The translations under genes and the position numbers were made by a program. Below the pieces are notes generated by a model. The model was not told the origin of the DNA. It saw nothing but the letters and a program-made list of their open reading frames with translations, and did no database searches. From Gigaspora margarita (Eukaryota > Glomeromycota > Glomeromycetes > Diversisporales > Gigasporaceae): a DNA stretch of 64,000 nt. Every line of letters begins with the position of its first letter. Positions within the stretch are counted from its first letter, which is position 1. Shown in pieces: positions 35,144-46,504 of the stretch. The stretch covers positions 276,872 through 340,871 of the forward strand of contig WTPW01000432.1 of assembly GCA_009809945.1 (NCBI GenBank). The letters run 5' to 3'.

Positions 35144-35995
35144 CACCTGAAGAACAATTGAGCTACCGAAATAATGAGTCAATAAAAAGACAAGATCGGC
35201 GCAAACACCAAAATAATAGTGGAAAAGAAAATATGAACCCAAGCGATGAACCTATACCGGTATGTCCAAGAAATCACAAAAATAAATAACTAATTATATT
35301 AACTAACACATGCCTTTTGTAATCTTTTAAAAAAAGCAGTTCCTGCATTTAAATTCAATTTCTGCCCTATTGAGTTTTACTGATATTGTATTGGTACATA
35401 AAACGGATTATGTAATAGATGCAATAGAGAAAAATTAATGCCAAAAAGGTTTTCAGCCAAGTAAAAGAAATATATATGATTGGTATATAGAAAAGACTGC
35501 AAATTAAAATTTTTTATTTTTAGGGGGAATTCCTTAACTCAGTCAAGTCTCGGTCAAAGTTGAAGAAAAGCTTATTGCACAAGTCCTTCCAATGTTAACT
35601 GTTTATAAGCTTCAAGATGGTCAGCTTGGATACCGAGGAAATGATTAATTTTTGCTCAAGACATTCAGGAGTTTATCACGAAATTACCTCGAAATCCTTC
35701 CACAATTGATACTTTGATCATTCAAAAGCCACAAGATTTTACTTTCAAGAATTTAAAGTTAAACGGTCGAATATTTTAATTTGGTTAAATTATCTCAAAA
35801 ACGATAATCCTTTTTATTCCAATATTGAAGCCGATTACGATATATTGCATACCTCTTTTTACCTCTTCCAGAAGATGGTTCTATATTTGACCGATTATGC
35901 ACCATAGATAATAATGATTTAATAAATGAAAACCCAGTATCTACCAATCATAATGATTCTAATGTTTCTGAAAAAGATATATTAAATATACTTTT
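35144..35995 (+). pseudogene. Remnant of a DUF6570/Helitron-helicase-type protein
   Basis: Fragments in shifting frames keep the order of this family. At 35144 is MTPEEQLSYRNNESIKRQ, a basic N-terminal segment. Near 35340-35420 is FNFCPIEFY and a Cys-pair NRLCNRC. Near 35545-35640 is VEEKLIAQVLPMLTVYK followed by LQDGQLGYRGN. Then come fragments readable as INF..QDIQEFITKLPRNPS, and near 35745-35830 FKVKRSNILIWLNYLKND. The GxQxGYxGN and FxVxRxxIxxxLxWL patterns are hallmarks of DUF6570, found upstream of PIF1-like helicase domains in Helitron-type elements. Several stops and frameshifts make it non-functional. No helicase domain or Helitron end was found. Confidence 0.65.
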
Positions 35996-35999
35996 ATAG

Positions 36000-37548
36000 C
36001 TATATCAAGAGTCCGTGCACTTTCTGATCTTCTTTTCAATAGTACATTCTTTTATAATAGATTACAAAAATTGGGGGAGACACTTTTACAGTAAAGATTG
36101 ACTGAAGAGCAGAATTACTTTCTTTGTAAATCCAATTTAAACCACAAAATGATGATTTTTTTTTACCCATATAATCAGGGAAATATTTATTAACAGGCAA
36201 ATACGATTGATCCGTACGTCTCTCGTTCAGCAGAATTAAACCCCGATGCATGAATGAGACGGATCTGTTTAAGAATTGTACTTTTACTGAATTCTCCAGC
36301 CTTTTAAATTTTAATTTTACGATAAATTAAGTCGGATATCATTAAAATTATTTACCGGTAAATAATTTTATCAAAAAAAACCTACCTAGTAAAAGTAATT
36401 TTACTTCAGTTTTCATTTTCTTTTCATCTTCTTTAATGGTTTTATTTATATGTTTATTAGTGGCATCACTAGATCCACAATCGATCATTAAAAGCTATCT
36501 TTTGCTCTGGTTTTGAATAATCATAGAGGATTAATAATCGCATACTTAATTGGCGGGATAAATTTAGTGTGGTATAATAAACTCTGGCAAGGTCAAACGA
36601 ACCTAAAATAGGAATTTAGAACGAAAAGAATTAGTAATATTTTTTAATAATAAAGAATTGGGAGTAGAGCGTTATAGTGTGAGATCTGGGTTCGGGTCTT
36701 TTTAAGCGGCTTGTTACGAGAGATCATTGCATCACGTACCGGGATACAGACAAAAAACCTTGGCTAACTCAATTTGTACCCGGAGACAGTGTTTGAGAGT
36801 TTAAAGCGTTACGGGTTAGATTAAGAAAAACGAGCAAATATAAATGAAGTACTTGAATAATTATTAGAAAGGAACGAAGGTTATGATTAGAAAGGAACGA
36901 AGTTTAATGGATCAATGTACAGTACAGTAGTTGCACAAATGTAATTAATAATAAAGCAGGTTTTTAATAACAAAGCAGGTTTTATCGTTCTAGTGCTTTA
37001 GAAGGTAGCGATACGATAGGTTTGTTTTTTTTTTGCCTTTTTTTTTTTAGATTTTTTAATTACGTGACACGCGTGAGGACAGACAAAAAATTGCAAACTT
37101 GCACTCTTGATCAAATTTCTATAAGAGTTACAAAGATGCATCAGAAAAGATACCAATTTTGGGCAAAATGCATCAAAAACGTAACTTTTGTATCACTTCG
37201 CATAGAAACTTAGGGTCCGTCGCTACGCTCTGGCCAATAACATTATAATATTATACTGTAGTTGGGACACTTGAAGAAGAGTTAACCCAGTGATTATCAT
37301 GAATTATCACCTCGATATAATCACATTGTAATTTTGATTGATTAACAATTCATTTACGTACACTGTAACAATAATAGATAACTGATAAGTGCATCTAATC
37401 TAAAAAATGGGAAAAATACAGTACCAGAGTTATAAATCAAAAATTTTTATTGGTGCGAATGCAAAAAAATAAGCACAAAAAACCATTTAGCCACAGCAAA
37501 AAAAGTTCTGGTCATGTGATGATCAGCAAATTCAAAACAAACGTTCGT
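36000..37548. other. Mostly gene-free; tRNA-like segment and duplicated target sequence
   Basis: Contains the tRNA-like stretch listed at 36655-36704 and, at 37272-37400, a copy of the sequence that flanks the nested hAT elements at 42.1 and 45.4 kb. The tandem phrase agaaaggaacgaagg-ttatgatt occurs twice near 36865-36905. Confidence 0.5.
36655..36704 (+). repeat. tRNA-derived (SINE-like) segment
   Basis: The stretch TTGGGAGTAGAGCGTTATAG followed by TGTGAGATCTGGGTTCGGGTCT resembles the D-arm end, anticodon region and T-arm of a tRNA, with a B-box-like GGTTCGGGTC. The acceptor stem and full A box are missing, so this is not a functional tRNA gene. It may be the head of a SINE. Confidence 0.4.
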
Positions 37549-37890
37549 CAGAGACCCGTAAAAATTTTTTGTGTTATACAAAATCTTTATTTGCATTATT
37601 GCAAAAATTTGTATTAATTTGTAATAAGATTAACTTTATATTAATTTGCAATTTGTTTCGGATACCATCAAAAATTTACTCAAAAATTATATTCTAACCT
37701 TGCTCGTCTTTTATGTTCATTCATTTTCTCTTTCGGAAACTTTAATACAGCACACTATCTGACATTATTAACCAATCAAATTTATAGAATACATGTGAAT
37801 TTTACCCTTAGAAATTTGTTTTAATTTGCATAATCAATCTAAATTTGCATTAATTTGTATTAATTATATACAAATTTTTACGGATCTCTG
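37549..37890. mobile_element. hAT MITE (342 bp) with 8-bp target duplication
   Basis: Ends CAGAGACCCGTAAAAATTT and the inverse of CAGAGATCCGTAAAAATTT. Flanking octamers ACGTTCGT (37541-37548) and ACGCTCGT (37891-37898) differ at one base. The ends resemble the larger hAT elements nearby (CAGGGACxCGTAAAA). Confidence 0.85.
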
Positions 37891-38163
37891 ACGCTCGTTC
37901 TAAAGAAAATTAAAAGAAATCACTTATTTCTCGTAAGAAATAACCTTCTGTGCACTAACAAAAATATTCCTTGATCGATTTTATTATATAAAACGCTAAC
38001 CTCAAACCTAACATAGACACTAACCCTAACCCTAATGCAAAACTTACGTTTTTGAGACTCCTGTACTTACTTTTTTGATACTCCTAGATGTACCCCAAAA
38101 TTTATATACTTTTTTGATACTATAATCACGTGATGATTGACACAACAAATAAGGTAAAGTAAC

Positions 38164-39017
38164 CAGGGCGTGGAAAAATTTGGAAACAAATTTTTCCAAA
38201 TTTTTCCAAATTTTGGCCTCCGATTTCAAAATTTCCAAATTTTGGCACTTAACCCAAATCATAGCCAAATTTCAGTCGATTTTTGAATTCATGTAATCTG
38301 GCTAACAGGTTTAACCAATCAGAGTAGGGGTTTCATAATTAAAATCACTATTTAAAAAATCCTACTTATTTTCAAAATACTCGAAATACGTCACTTTATT
38401 TGCTAATTATGAAACCCCTAGTGTGCGTAATGTTGAGTATAAATTATTCAATGATCTGTTCTTTGAACACATATAAGCCAAAATTGTTGTTCTTTTGAAC
38501 ATGTATTTGAAAGTTGTAATATACACAAATAAAATAAAATAAAATAAAATTAAATATAAAAAAACAAAAATAAAAAATAAAATAAAAAAACCTCCCAAAA
38601 ATGAGTATTAAAAAACCAGTGCTTACAGCCGTGCACAAGAGTTTTCAGAACACTTTTTTTTGATTTCTTTTTGATTCTGGGATGCTTATGTGCCGCTTTT
38701 GTAATCATATTATTAATTATAAAAATAAGCCTTTTATTTCTTCACATATAAATCAATTTATATTTGGTTGCCTATTTCTTCTTGTGCTATAGAAAGAAGT
38801 TTTCAGTTTATAATAATCTTTTAGAAGATAATAGGCAAAATTTAAGTGAAGATGCGTTGAAAATGCTAAATATGCTGTATTTTAATCAATGAAATAATAA
38901 AATTTAATATCCAAATTTTTCCAAATTTTTAATTTTTTTATCCAAATTTTACCCAAATATTACTTGATACCCAAATAAAGATTTACAATTTGATATCCAA
39001 ATTTTTCCACGTCCCTG
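38164..39017 (+). mobile_element. Deletion derivative of a hAT element
   Basis: Starts CAGGGCGTGGAAAAATTTGG and ends with the inverse CCAAATTTTTCCACGTCCCTG-type terminus. Between lie a BED-finger scrap on the + strand (FDSGMLMCRFCN near 38665-38702) and the end of a transposase (YNNLLEDNRQNLSEDALKML, about 38805-38870), with the RNase H-like core deleted. Internal stops are present. No matching target duplication was seen. Confidence 0.8.
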
Positions 39018-39599
39018 AACATAATGCAATCTTGAAAATTCAAAACATGCATTCGTTTTAGTCAAAAATTGCCTATTATTCAAAAATCCCATACAAGAAA
39101 CCAACTTTATGAAAATTTTTTTAAAAATCTAACCTTAAATAAACTGATTTCAAAATCATGCTAAAGTTTTTTAAAAAGCGTGGATCTTAATGATATACTG
39201 TATTTAAAACATTTATTACACAGATAGTTTTTTCTAAAATTTATTTATCTTTTTAATAGATTTATTCTTTTTTTAAGAAAAACTTATATAAATATCGGTT
39301 TAAAAAATAAATATAATCTTTGTTAAAAACCTGTGCAACCAGGCCGTAACTAAAAAGTTTAAAAATAAAGATATTATAAAGCGTGGCAAATTTTTAAAAA
39401 CAGTAAATTTTATTCGTGGACCATGCAATCAAGTTATTTATTAAACCTATGTTGGCTGTTCTTTATAGAAAAGTTATAATATTTATTATATGACATTTTT
39501 TTTAATAGTTTATTGTTATTAGCAATTTTAAAAAGCTTGGTCATCTGCACGTGATATTAGTATCAAAAAAGTATATAAATTTTGGGGTACATCTAGGAG

Positions 39600-42011
39600 G
39601 ACCCTGAACAATATATATAGAGGTTACATTGAAATTTTGGCTAAAAAAGATACTTTTTTACAAAAATGTAATATTTGAAAAGTGGATATTGGTCAAAAGG
39701 TTATATTTAAAAATGGATAAAAGCTTTTAATGTTATGTTATTAAAAGTGAATAAAATTAATAAATTTTAAAAAGGTTATATTTAAAATTTGGATAAGGAT
39801 AGTGATAGATATTCATTTACTATGAGGTATCCTCTTCCTACCACATAAGATGATTCTGATTGGTTGATTTTAAAAAATCTTAATTATCAAAATTTTATTA
39901 ATATAGTATAATTTTGGCTCTAAATATAATTAATTAAAATATAATTATATACTTAAATAATGTATTTTTTAGTGCTGTGAAAGTTATTTAGAGGCCAAAG
40001 GTATATTTCATTAGTAAAATATTGCATAATGCAGAATGTTTTATAGTTTTATTAAAAAAGGGTTAATTAATTTGTAACTGTAGTTACAGTAACTGCATCT
40101 AATCAGGCCAATCAAATTCTAAGATTAGGTGTAATGTTACACAATTGAGAAGAATCAAAACAAATATTCGTTTTGCCAAAAATTGCTTCTAACTCAAAAT
40201 TTAGCTTAGGAAACTACCTTTTGGGTTCTAACAAAAAAAATTTTTTGCTAAATTTTAACAAAACTATAACCTTCTCTAACACCCAAGCCTCACACTAACC
40301 CTAACCTTAATTATATTTCGCTATGATTATTTATTACACAATTTTTGCATGATATTGATCATGTGTTATCTGGTAATATTATTTACAGTTACAAAATTTA
40401 TCTGTAACCTACGGTTACAAAACAATTAATCCTTAATAAAAATATAGAAAATTCTGCATTATGCAAAATTTTACTAATAAATTATAAATTATGGCTCTAA
40501 GTAAACTTGTTCAGAACCAATAAATACATTATTTTGGTATATATTTTTTTTAACTTTCTTAATTTTTCAAATAAAGATGAGCAAAATTGTATTTTTGATA
40601 AAATTTACCAATATTACTCATCTTTATTTCAAAAATTAAAAAAATTAAATAATTATATACTGAAATAATGTAGTTTTTAGTATTAAACAAGTTTACTTAG
40701 AGCTTAAAGATAGAATTAATTAGTAAAATTTTGCATGATGCTAAATTTTCTATATTTTTATTAATAAAAATATAGAAAATTCTGCATCTTGCAAATTTTA
40801 CTAATTAATTATAACTTTGATTCCTAAGTAAACTTGTTCAGCGCTTAAAACTACATTATTTCAGTATATAATTATTTAATTGTTTTAATGTTTGAAATAA
40901 AGATGAGTAATATTGGTAAATTTTTATCAAAAATGCAATTTTGCTTATCTTTATTTAAAATTTAAAAAATCAAAAGAATTTATATCGAAATAATGTATTT
41001 TTTAGTGCTGAACAAGTTTACTTGGAGTTCAAAATTATAATATATTAGCACAATTTCACAGAATGCAGAATTTTTTATATTTTTATTAATAAAAATATAG
41101 AAAATTCTGCATTCTGTATAATTTTGCTAATGTATTATAATTTTGAACTATAATTAAACTTGTTCAGCACAATAAAAGACACTATTTTAGTATATATTCT
41201 TTTGATTTTCTTAATTTTTCAAATAAAGATGAGCAATATTATATTTTGATGAAAATTTACTAATTTTACTCATCTTTACTTAATAAATTAAAAAATAAAT
41301 AATTATATATCCAAAATAATGTAGTTTTTAGTGCTGAACAAGTTTACTTAGGGCTCAAAGTTATAATTAATTAGTAAAATTTTGCATTAAACAGAATTTT
41401 CTAAATTTTTATTAATAAAAATATAGAAAATTTAGCATCATGCAAAATTCTATTAATAAATTATAGTTTTTAGCACTAATTAAACTTGTTTAGCACTCAA
41501 AAATATACTAGTATAATAAATATTTGTATTTTATACAAGTTTAATTAATGCTCAAAGTTTTAATATATTAGTGATATTTTTATATTATATATATAATTAT
41601 ATATATTATATATGTGTAATGTAAGATGTTGGCTCACCCTTACTCTCTAAAATATTATGTAATATCTGTTACCATCCTAACTGAATAAAAAAAAGAAAAA
41701 GAAAAAATTTTTAAAAAGTATTTTTTTGAAAAAATTTTTTTAAAAAAAGTTTTTTTTTTGAAAAAAATTTTTAAGAAAAGTATTTTTTTTTGAAAAAAAT
41801 TTTTTAAAAATAGTATTTTTTTTGAAAAAAAATTTTTAAATAAGTATTTTTTTGAAAAAAATTGTTATATTTGATAGTTGGCTAAAATTTATTAAAAATT
41901 AAAGCTTATATATAAAATATGGTTAATTAGCTCTAATAAAAAGTGGATAAAAATTTTAAAAAGTTTATATTAAAGCTAATGTAATCTCTATATATATTGT
42001 TCGGGGTCCTC
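39600..42011. mobile_element. 2.4-kb non-autonomous TIR element
   Basis: Left end GACCCTGAACAATATATATA, right end the inverse of GACCCCGAACAATATATATA; complementarity extends about 31-34 bp. ATCTAGGAG lies immediately before (39591-39599) and after (42012-42020). An unoccupied copy of the same target, without the insertion, is present in inverse orientation at about 38060-38115, confirming the boundaries. If GAG belongs to the terminus, the duplication would be ATCTAG. The interior has no ORF and consists mainly of alternating palindromic units (39960-41580) and A/T runs (41690-41870). Confidence 0.85.
39960..41580. repeat. Alternating-orientation satellite, unit about 110-220 bp
   Basis: Successive units read GCTGAACAAGTTTACTTAGA...GTAAAATTTTGCA and then the inverse, with ATTTTTATTAATAAAAATAT at the fold point. 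At least six arms alternate in direction. The same family fills 63245-64000. Confidence 0.85.
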
Positions 42012-43001
42012 ATCTAGGAGTATCAAAAAAGTAAGTGCAGGAGTCTCAAAAATGTAAGTTTTGCAACCCTAATCTAAATAAACTTATCAGTAATCATATG
42101 ATCAGAACTTTTTAGTGCACATTATCAATTTATCACCTAACATTTGTTTACATTTTTTGCCAATCAAAATCACCATCAGGGACCCATAAAATTTTGGAAA
42201 TAAATTTTTCCAAATTTTTGTACCTAATCCCAAGATTTTCAAATTTTTGCGGTTTATCCAAATTTTCCAAATTTTGTCCGATTTTTTTGGGGGGTAAACA
42301 TGATCTAACCAATAAAAATGGGACTTTATACATGTGATCTGACCAATAAAAAGATATAATATTTGATTTTTCTTACATATACTTTTTATTAACATCTAAC
42401 ATGAATTCTAATCTAACCTAAAATTTTATATTATATATAATCAATTTTTAACATCAGTTGTGACAAAAATTATTGAGTTTACATTTACTATATTCGCACC
42501 AAGAAAGAAAAACTAGTATAAGACAATGTTTTTTTGAATGACAATCAAAAAAAAAAGAGCCCTACTAAGAAAGTAACTGCCTATAATCGTGCACAGGAGT
42601 TTCCAGAACATTTTACTTTTGATTCTGGGAAACTTATGTGCTGTGTTTGCATAGTGTAACCTTTATTACCTCACATGTAAACAGTAAAACCCACCAAAAA
42701 ATCATGAAATCTTTGAATCCTACTCAATAAAAATTCATTAAAAATATTAATTATGTTGTACTTCAATTAACGCAAATAATAAATGTTAATAAAAAAAATT
42801 TTTTGCGATAAAAAATTTTTATCCAAATTTTTCTAAATTTTTGCTGATACCCAAATAAAGATTTGTGATTTGATATCCAAATCAGGGACACGTAAAAATT
42901 TGGATATCAAATCGCAAATCTTTATTTGGATATTAGCAAAAATTTGGAAAAATTTGGATAAAAATTTTTTATTGCAAAATAATTTTTTTTATTAAAAGTT
43001 A

Positions 43002-44901
43002 TTATTTGCATTGATTGAAGTACAACATATTTAACATTTTTAATGAATTTTCATTTAAATTCTGTTTATCGTCTTCTAAAAGATTATTGTAAACAGAAAA
43101 ACTTCTCTCAACCACACAAGAAGAAATAGGTAACCAAATATAAAGCAAAGCAATATTGCTTAAAATCGGAAGAGAGGAAGACATTTTTTCCAAAATTCAC
43201 CTAAATTACTAAATTCAACTAATGTCAAATCTATATTACAATAAAGACCCATTCATATAATAAACTATCTGAAGGATTATTTAATTTAGGAATTTGTGCT
43301 GAATAATTTTGAATATTACGATTATTAGTTGTCAATTTAATAAAGTAAGGATCAAAAATTTGTACCACAACAAAAAGAGGGCGAAGTGGATGACAAAGAA
43401 AATGATTATTAAATTTTTTGTGTGCTGNAGCAAAAGCTGCTTNAAACNCNCTATTAAACAAATACGGATCTGATCCAAGATTTGTAATACACAAGTTTAC
43501 CTCATTTCCAAAATCGTCATTAAATTCACCATGACTAATAAAGACCTCAAGTTGCTGAATTCGATTTTCAACGAATGGAATTACAGGTTTATTTTCTTGT
43601 TGAAAAAAATTAAGGTCTAAAATAAACCTTTCAGCGTAGTGGCGAATAAATGTTAAATAAATTCGTATTCGTCTACTTTCTTCCAAGTTATCAAAAATGT
43701 TTATGATTTTTTCAATAGTTTTAGATGATACGATTTTCTGCTCCTCTTTATAAAACCCTTGAATAAATTCAAAGTAATCACAAACATAAAATGCAATTTG
43801 GAACCAAGTATTCCAGCGAGTTACAACAGGTAATGGCGCAAATTTCAAAGGGGGTTCAATTGTTTACTTAATCCATGCTGTATGAGATAATTCATATATC
43901 GGGACCGACGAACTTTCGAATGCGCAAATGTTTTTTTAATATGTGATATTAAAAGTTTGACCCCGTCAAAATAGTAAACCGATATTCATGATTCACTAAA
44001 AGAATTATACAAAATTAATTATTAAAATTATAAAATACTTATTGTAAATTCTTGAAATAGCAGAAATAGATACTATTCCAAATTTTGGTCTGAATTTAGA
44101 CCAAATTTGAAATAGTACCTATACCTGCTATTTCAAGAAATCTTATTGCAAAATAACTTACCTAATTAGATTCATAATGTGGGCAGAACATGTATTGTGC
44201 TTTAACTGAGGCATTATAGGGCTCAAAGCATCCTTAAAACATTTTTTCATGTAAGCGGCTGAATCCGAGACAATTACTTTGGGATAAGTAAAAGGAATAT
44301 TCCATTCTGTTAGAAGCCGCAAAATAAGTCCACCTATTGTTGAATAGTTTACTGATTGCAAAAAGTCGACAGACACAAGTTTTGTTACTCCACTATAAGA
44401 GAATAGTGTATTAACTACACTACGCCCTTTAGCATCTGTCGTTTCATCAACTATAATTGCCACTGGTTTTTCATTAAATGTATATCGTAGGCTTTCTAAA
44501 TGTTCTTCAAAAACCTTTGGTAAGTATAAATGGCATAAAGCATCAGCCATAGGTATAGCACCACCTTCATTACAATATACATTTAAAAACTCCCGAAATT
44601 TGTTAAGTTTTTCTAGTGGTATGTCCACCTCTACCCACGCTTTAACAAGTTCACAAATAAAGTTTTTTTTTTTGTCGGCTACTGTCAATGATGATAAAAG
44701 ACATTGTTGTCGAGTAGGATTCGAAGATTTCAGGTAGGCGTCCCGCTTTTTTTGGTGATTTTTACTGTTTATATGTGAGGTGATAAAGGTAATTTACACT
44801 ATGATTGCAGAAACGACACATAAGTTTCCCAGAATCAAAAGTAAAATGTTCCGGAAACTCCTGTGCACGATTATAGGCAGTTACTTTCTTGGTAGGGCTC
44901 A
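43002..44901 (-). pseudogene. hAT transposase of element B, inactivated
   Basis: On the - strand the order is: BED-type finger (PTKKVTAYNRAQEFPEHFTF, LMCRFCNHS, with a frame break before SHINSKNHQKK); RNase H-like core at 44688-44158 (AIIVDETTDAKG with the catalytic Asp, YPKVIVSDSAAYM, HNTCSAHIMNLI); an intron-like gap holding a small hairpin; VVTRWNTW...RRIRIYLTFIRHYAERF (43848-43231); then the dimerisation domain (LPISSCVVERSFSVYNNLLE) ending at 43002. Frameshifts occur in the finger and near 43225, and N bases lie near 43427-43451. It was once autonomous and is now broken. Confidence 0.85.
44052..44142. mobile_element. 90-bp hairpin inside the transposase intron
   Basis: TTGAAATAGCAGAAATAGATACT...TATTTC pairs with GAAATAGTACCTATACCTGC...TATTTCAAG; the middle AATTTTGGTCTGAATTTAG-ACC folds back. 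It is probably a tiny MITE inserted in the gap between the two coding blocks. Confidence 0.6.
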
Positions 44902-45448
44902 CTTATTTATTTTTTTTTTTTGGGTTGTCATTCAAAAAAACATTGTCTTGCACTAATTTTTTTTTTCTTGGTGNGAATATAGTAAGTGTAAACTCAATAA
45001 TTTTTGTNGCGACTGATNTTAAAAATTGATTTATTATATATAATATGAAATTTTAGGTTATATTAGGATCCATGTTAAAGTTGTTAATAAAAAGTATAAT
45101 AGGTTTAATAAATCTGAGTGCGTTTAAAGAACAAACTATTGAAAAATCAAATATCTTTTTATTGGTCAGATCACATGTATAAAGATCACATGTATAAAGA
45201 CCCATTTTTATTGGTTAGATCATGTGTAACCCCAAAAAATCGGGCAAAAATTTGGAAAAAATTTAGATAAACCGAAAAAATTTGGAAATCTTGGGATTAA
45301 GTGCAAAAATTTAGAAAAATTTGGAAAATTTTATTTCCAAAATTTTACGTGTCCCTGATCCAGTGTCCCTGATCACCATGAGATTATATCGAGGTGATAA
45401 ATCGTGATAATCACTGGGTTAACTCTTCAATCTTCCCTGGAAAGGGAA

Positions 45449-45710
45449 TGGGAAATAAGCCGTTTATTTCTTCACATATAAATTCAATTTATATTTGGTT
45501 GCCTATTTCTTCTTGTGCTATAGAAAGAAGCTTTTCAATTTATAATAATCTTTTAGAAGATAATAGGCAAAATTTAAGTGAAGATGCGTTGAAAACGCTA
45601 AATATGCTGTATTTTAATCAACGAAATAATAAAATTTAATATCCAAATTTTCCAAATTTTTAATTTTTTTATCCAAATTTTACCCAAATATTACTTAGTA
45701 AGAACTAATA
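45449..45710 (+). mobile_element. hAT 3'-end fragment
   Basis: Encodes INSIYIWLPISSCAIERSFS and YNNLLEDNRQNLSEDALKTL, the dimerisation end of a hAT transposase, followed by the tttttccaaat-rich terminal region but no CAGGG end. It is nearly identical to the corresponding part of 38735-38970, with fewer stops. The rest of the element is missing. Confidence 0.75.
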
Positions 45711-46504
45711 GTGGTATTCAAAATCTTTATAAAATTGCCAGCCTCAACAGATTTTAGGTAACCTTTTTATCATTTCTTTTGATCAACTTAAAATAATCCT
45801 TTTGGCACGTTGGTAGCTTTTCGGTAATATTCGGAGGCCTTATATTTATCAACTACATACTGATGCCACCATCCTAATTCTTAAGAACTGTTCCTGTTTG
45901 TTCAATGATTACAACGTAAAAAGCGATATTCTTCGGATTTCTTCCAGATCACATTTGGTGGTAACTCATTACGATAACCGATTAATAATCGGTTAACTGG
46001 ATTACTTATATTCTATCGCTATGTAATTTTCTACATAATTAAATAAAATATTCTATATATAAAGTATATTCCATATTCTTACCGTATTTCGCGAAATAAC
46101 GGCATGAACGCTATTTAAAAAATCGTGTCCCCCTAAAAATACCATGCATGGTTTCAAAATAACGCCCATACGCGTCCTGGAATGATGCGCACCCAAGATT
46201 AGGGTTTCAACTAATAATTTGATATAGCAGACAGGTTTAGGAAAATTTTATCTTTGTCTCAGAATAACGCTCATGCGCGTATTCTAAATAACGTTTATAT
46301 ACTCAAATTATCGCGTAGGTGGGCTTATTTCGCGAAAATAGGGTAATATGCATTTTTTGATTTTATTTAAAAGATAAGTACTATTTAATTTTTGAAAATC
46401 TGTGACATTCATTATTATTATTATTATTATTATTTATTTGTTTTTTATTTTTTATAAAATTTTAAAGTTATTGACGTCTTTAAGTGTCCTATACCGTAAA
46501 TATC
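45711..46504. other. Gene-free; one TIR element (46080-46345) and an ATT microsatellite
   Basis: AT-rich 3' flank of GCP5. A CGATAACCGATTAATAATCGG dyad at about 45974-45997 belongs to the 420-570 repeat family. An ATT microsatellite lies at about 46410-46434. Confidence 0.6.
46080..46345. mobile_element. Small TIR element, TTTCGCGAAA family (copy 2)
   Basis: Left TACCGTATTTCGCGAAATAA; right TTATTTCGCGAAAATAGGGTA. Internal pairs AACGCCCATACGCGT and ACGCTCATGCGCGTA. No ORF. Related to 8679-8984. Confidence 0.75.

Larger units (their letters stand above)
42883..45357 (-). mobile_element. hAT element B (2.5 kb), nested in A
   Basis: Terminal inverted repeats CAGGGACACGTAAAAATTTG (42883) and the inverse ending ACGTGTCCCTG (45357). 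Candidate target octamers ATCCAAAT and ATCCAGTG match at five of eight positions. Carries the transposase pseudogene on its - strand. Sub-terminal TTTGGAAAAATTTGG repeats at both ends. Confidence 0.82.
42177..45371. mobile_element. hAT element A, interrupted by hAT element B
   Basis: Begins CAGGGACCCATAAAATTTTG at 42177 and ends GTGTCCCTG at 45371. It is flanked by a perfect 8-bp duplication, ATCACCAT (42169-42176 and 45372-45379). Its own sequence is 42177-42882 plus 45358-45371. It holds a BED-finger fragment on the + strand (KKVTAYNRAQEFPEHFTFDS, LMCCVC, about 42565-42650) and no catalytic core. A related sequence lacking the insertion lies inverted at about 37316-37345. Confidence 0.85.

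Noticed and set aside
36036..36251. 71-codon open frame
   Set aside because: No family resemblance and no splice partners.
42102..42395. Open frame on the - strand near the hAT left end
   Set aside because: Spans the terminus and sub-terminal TTTGGAAAAATTT repeats; no protein motif.
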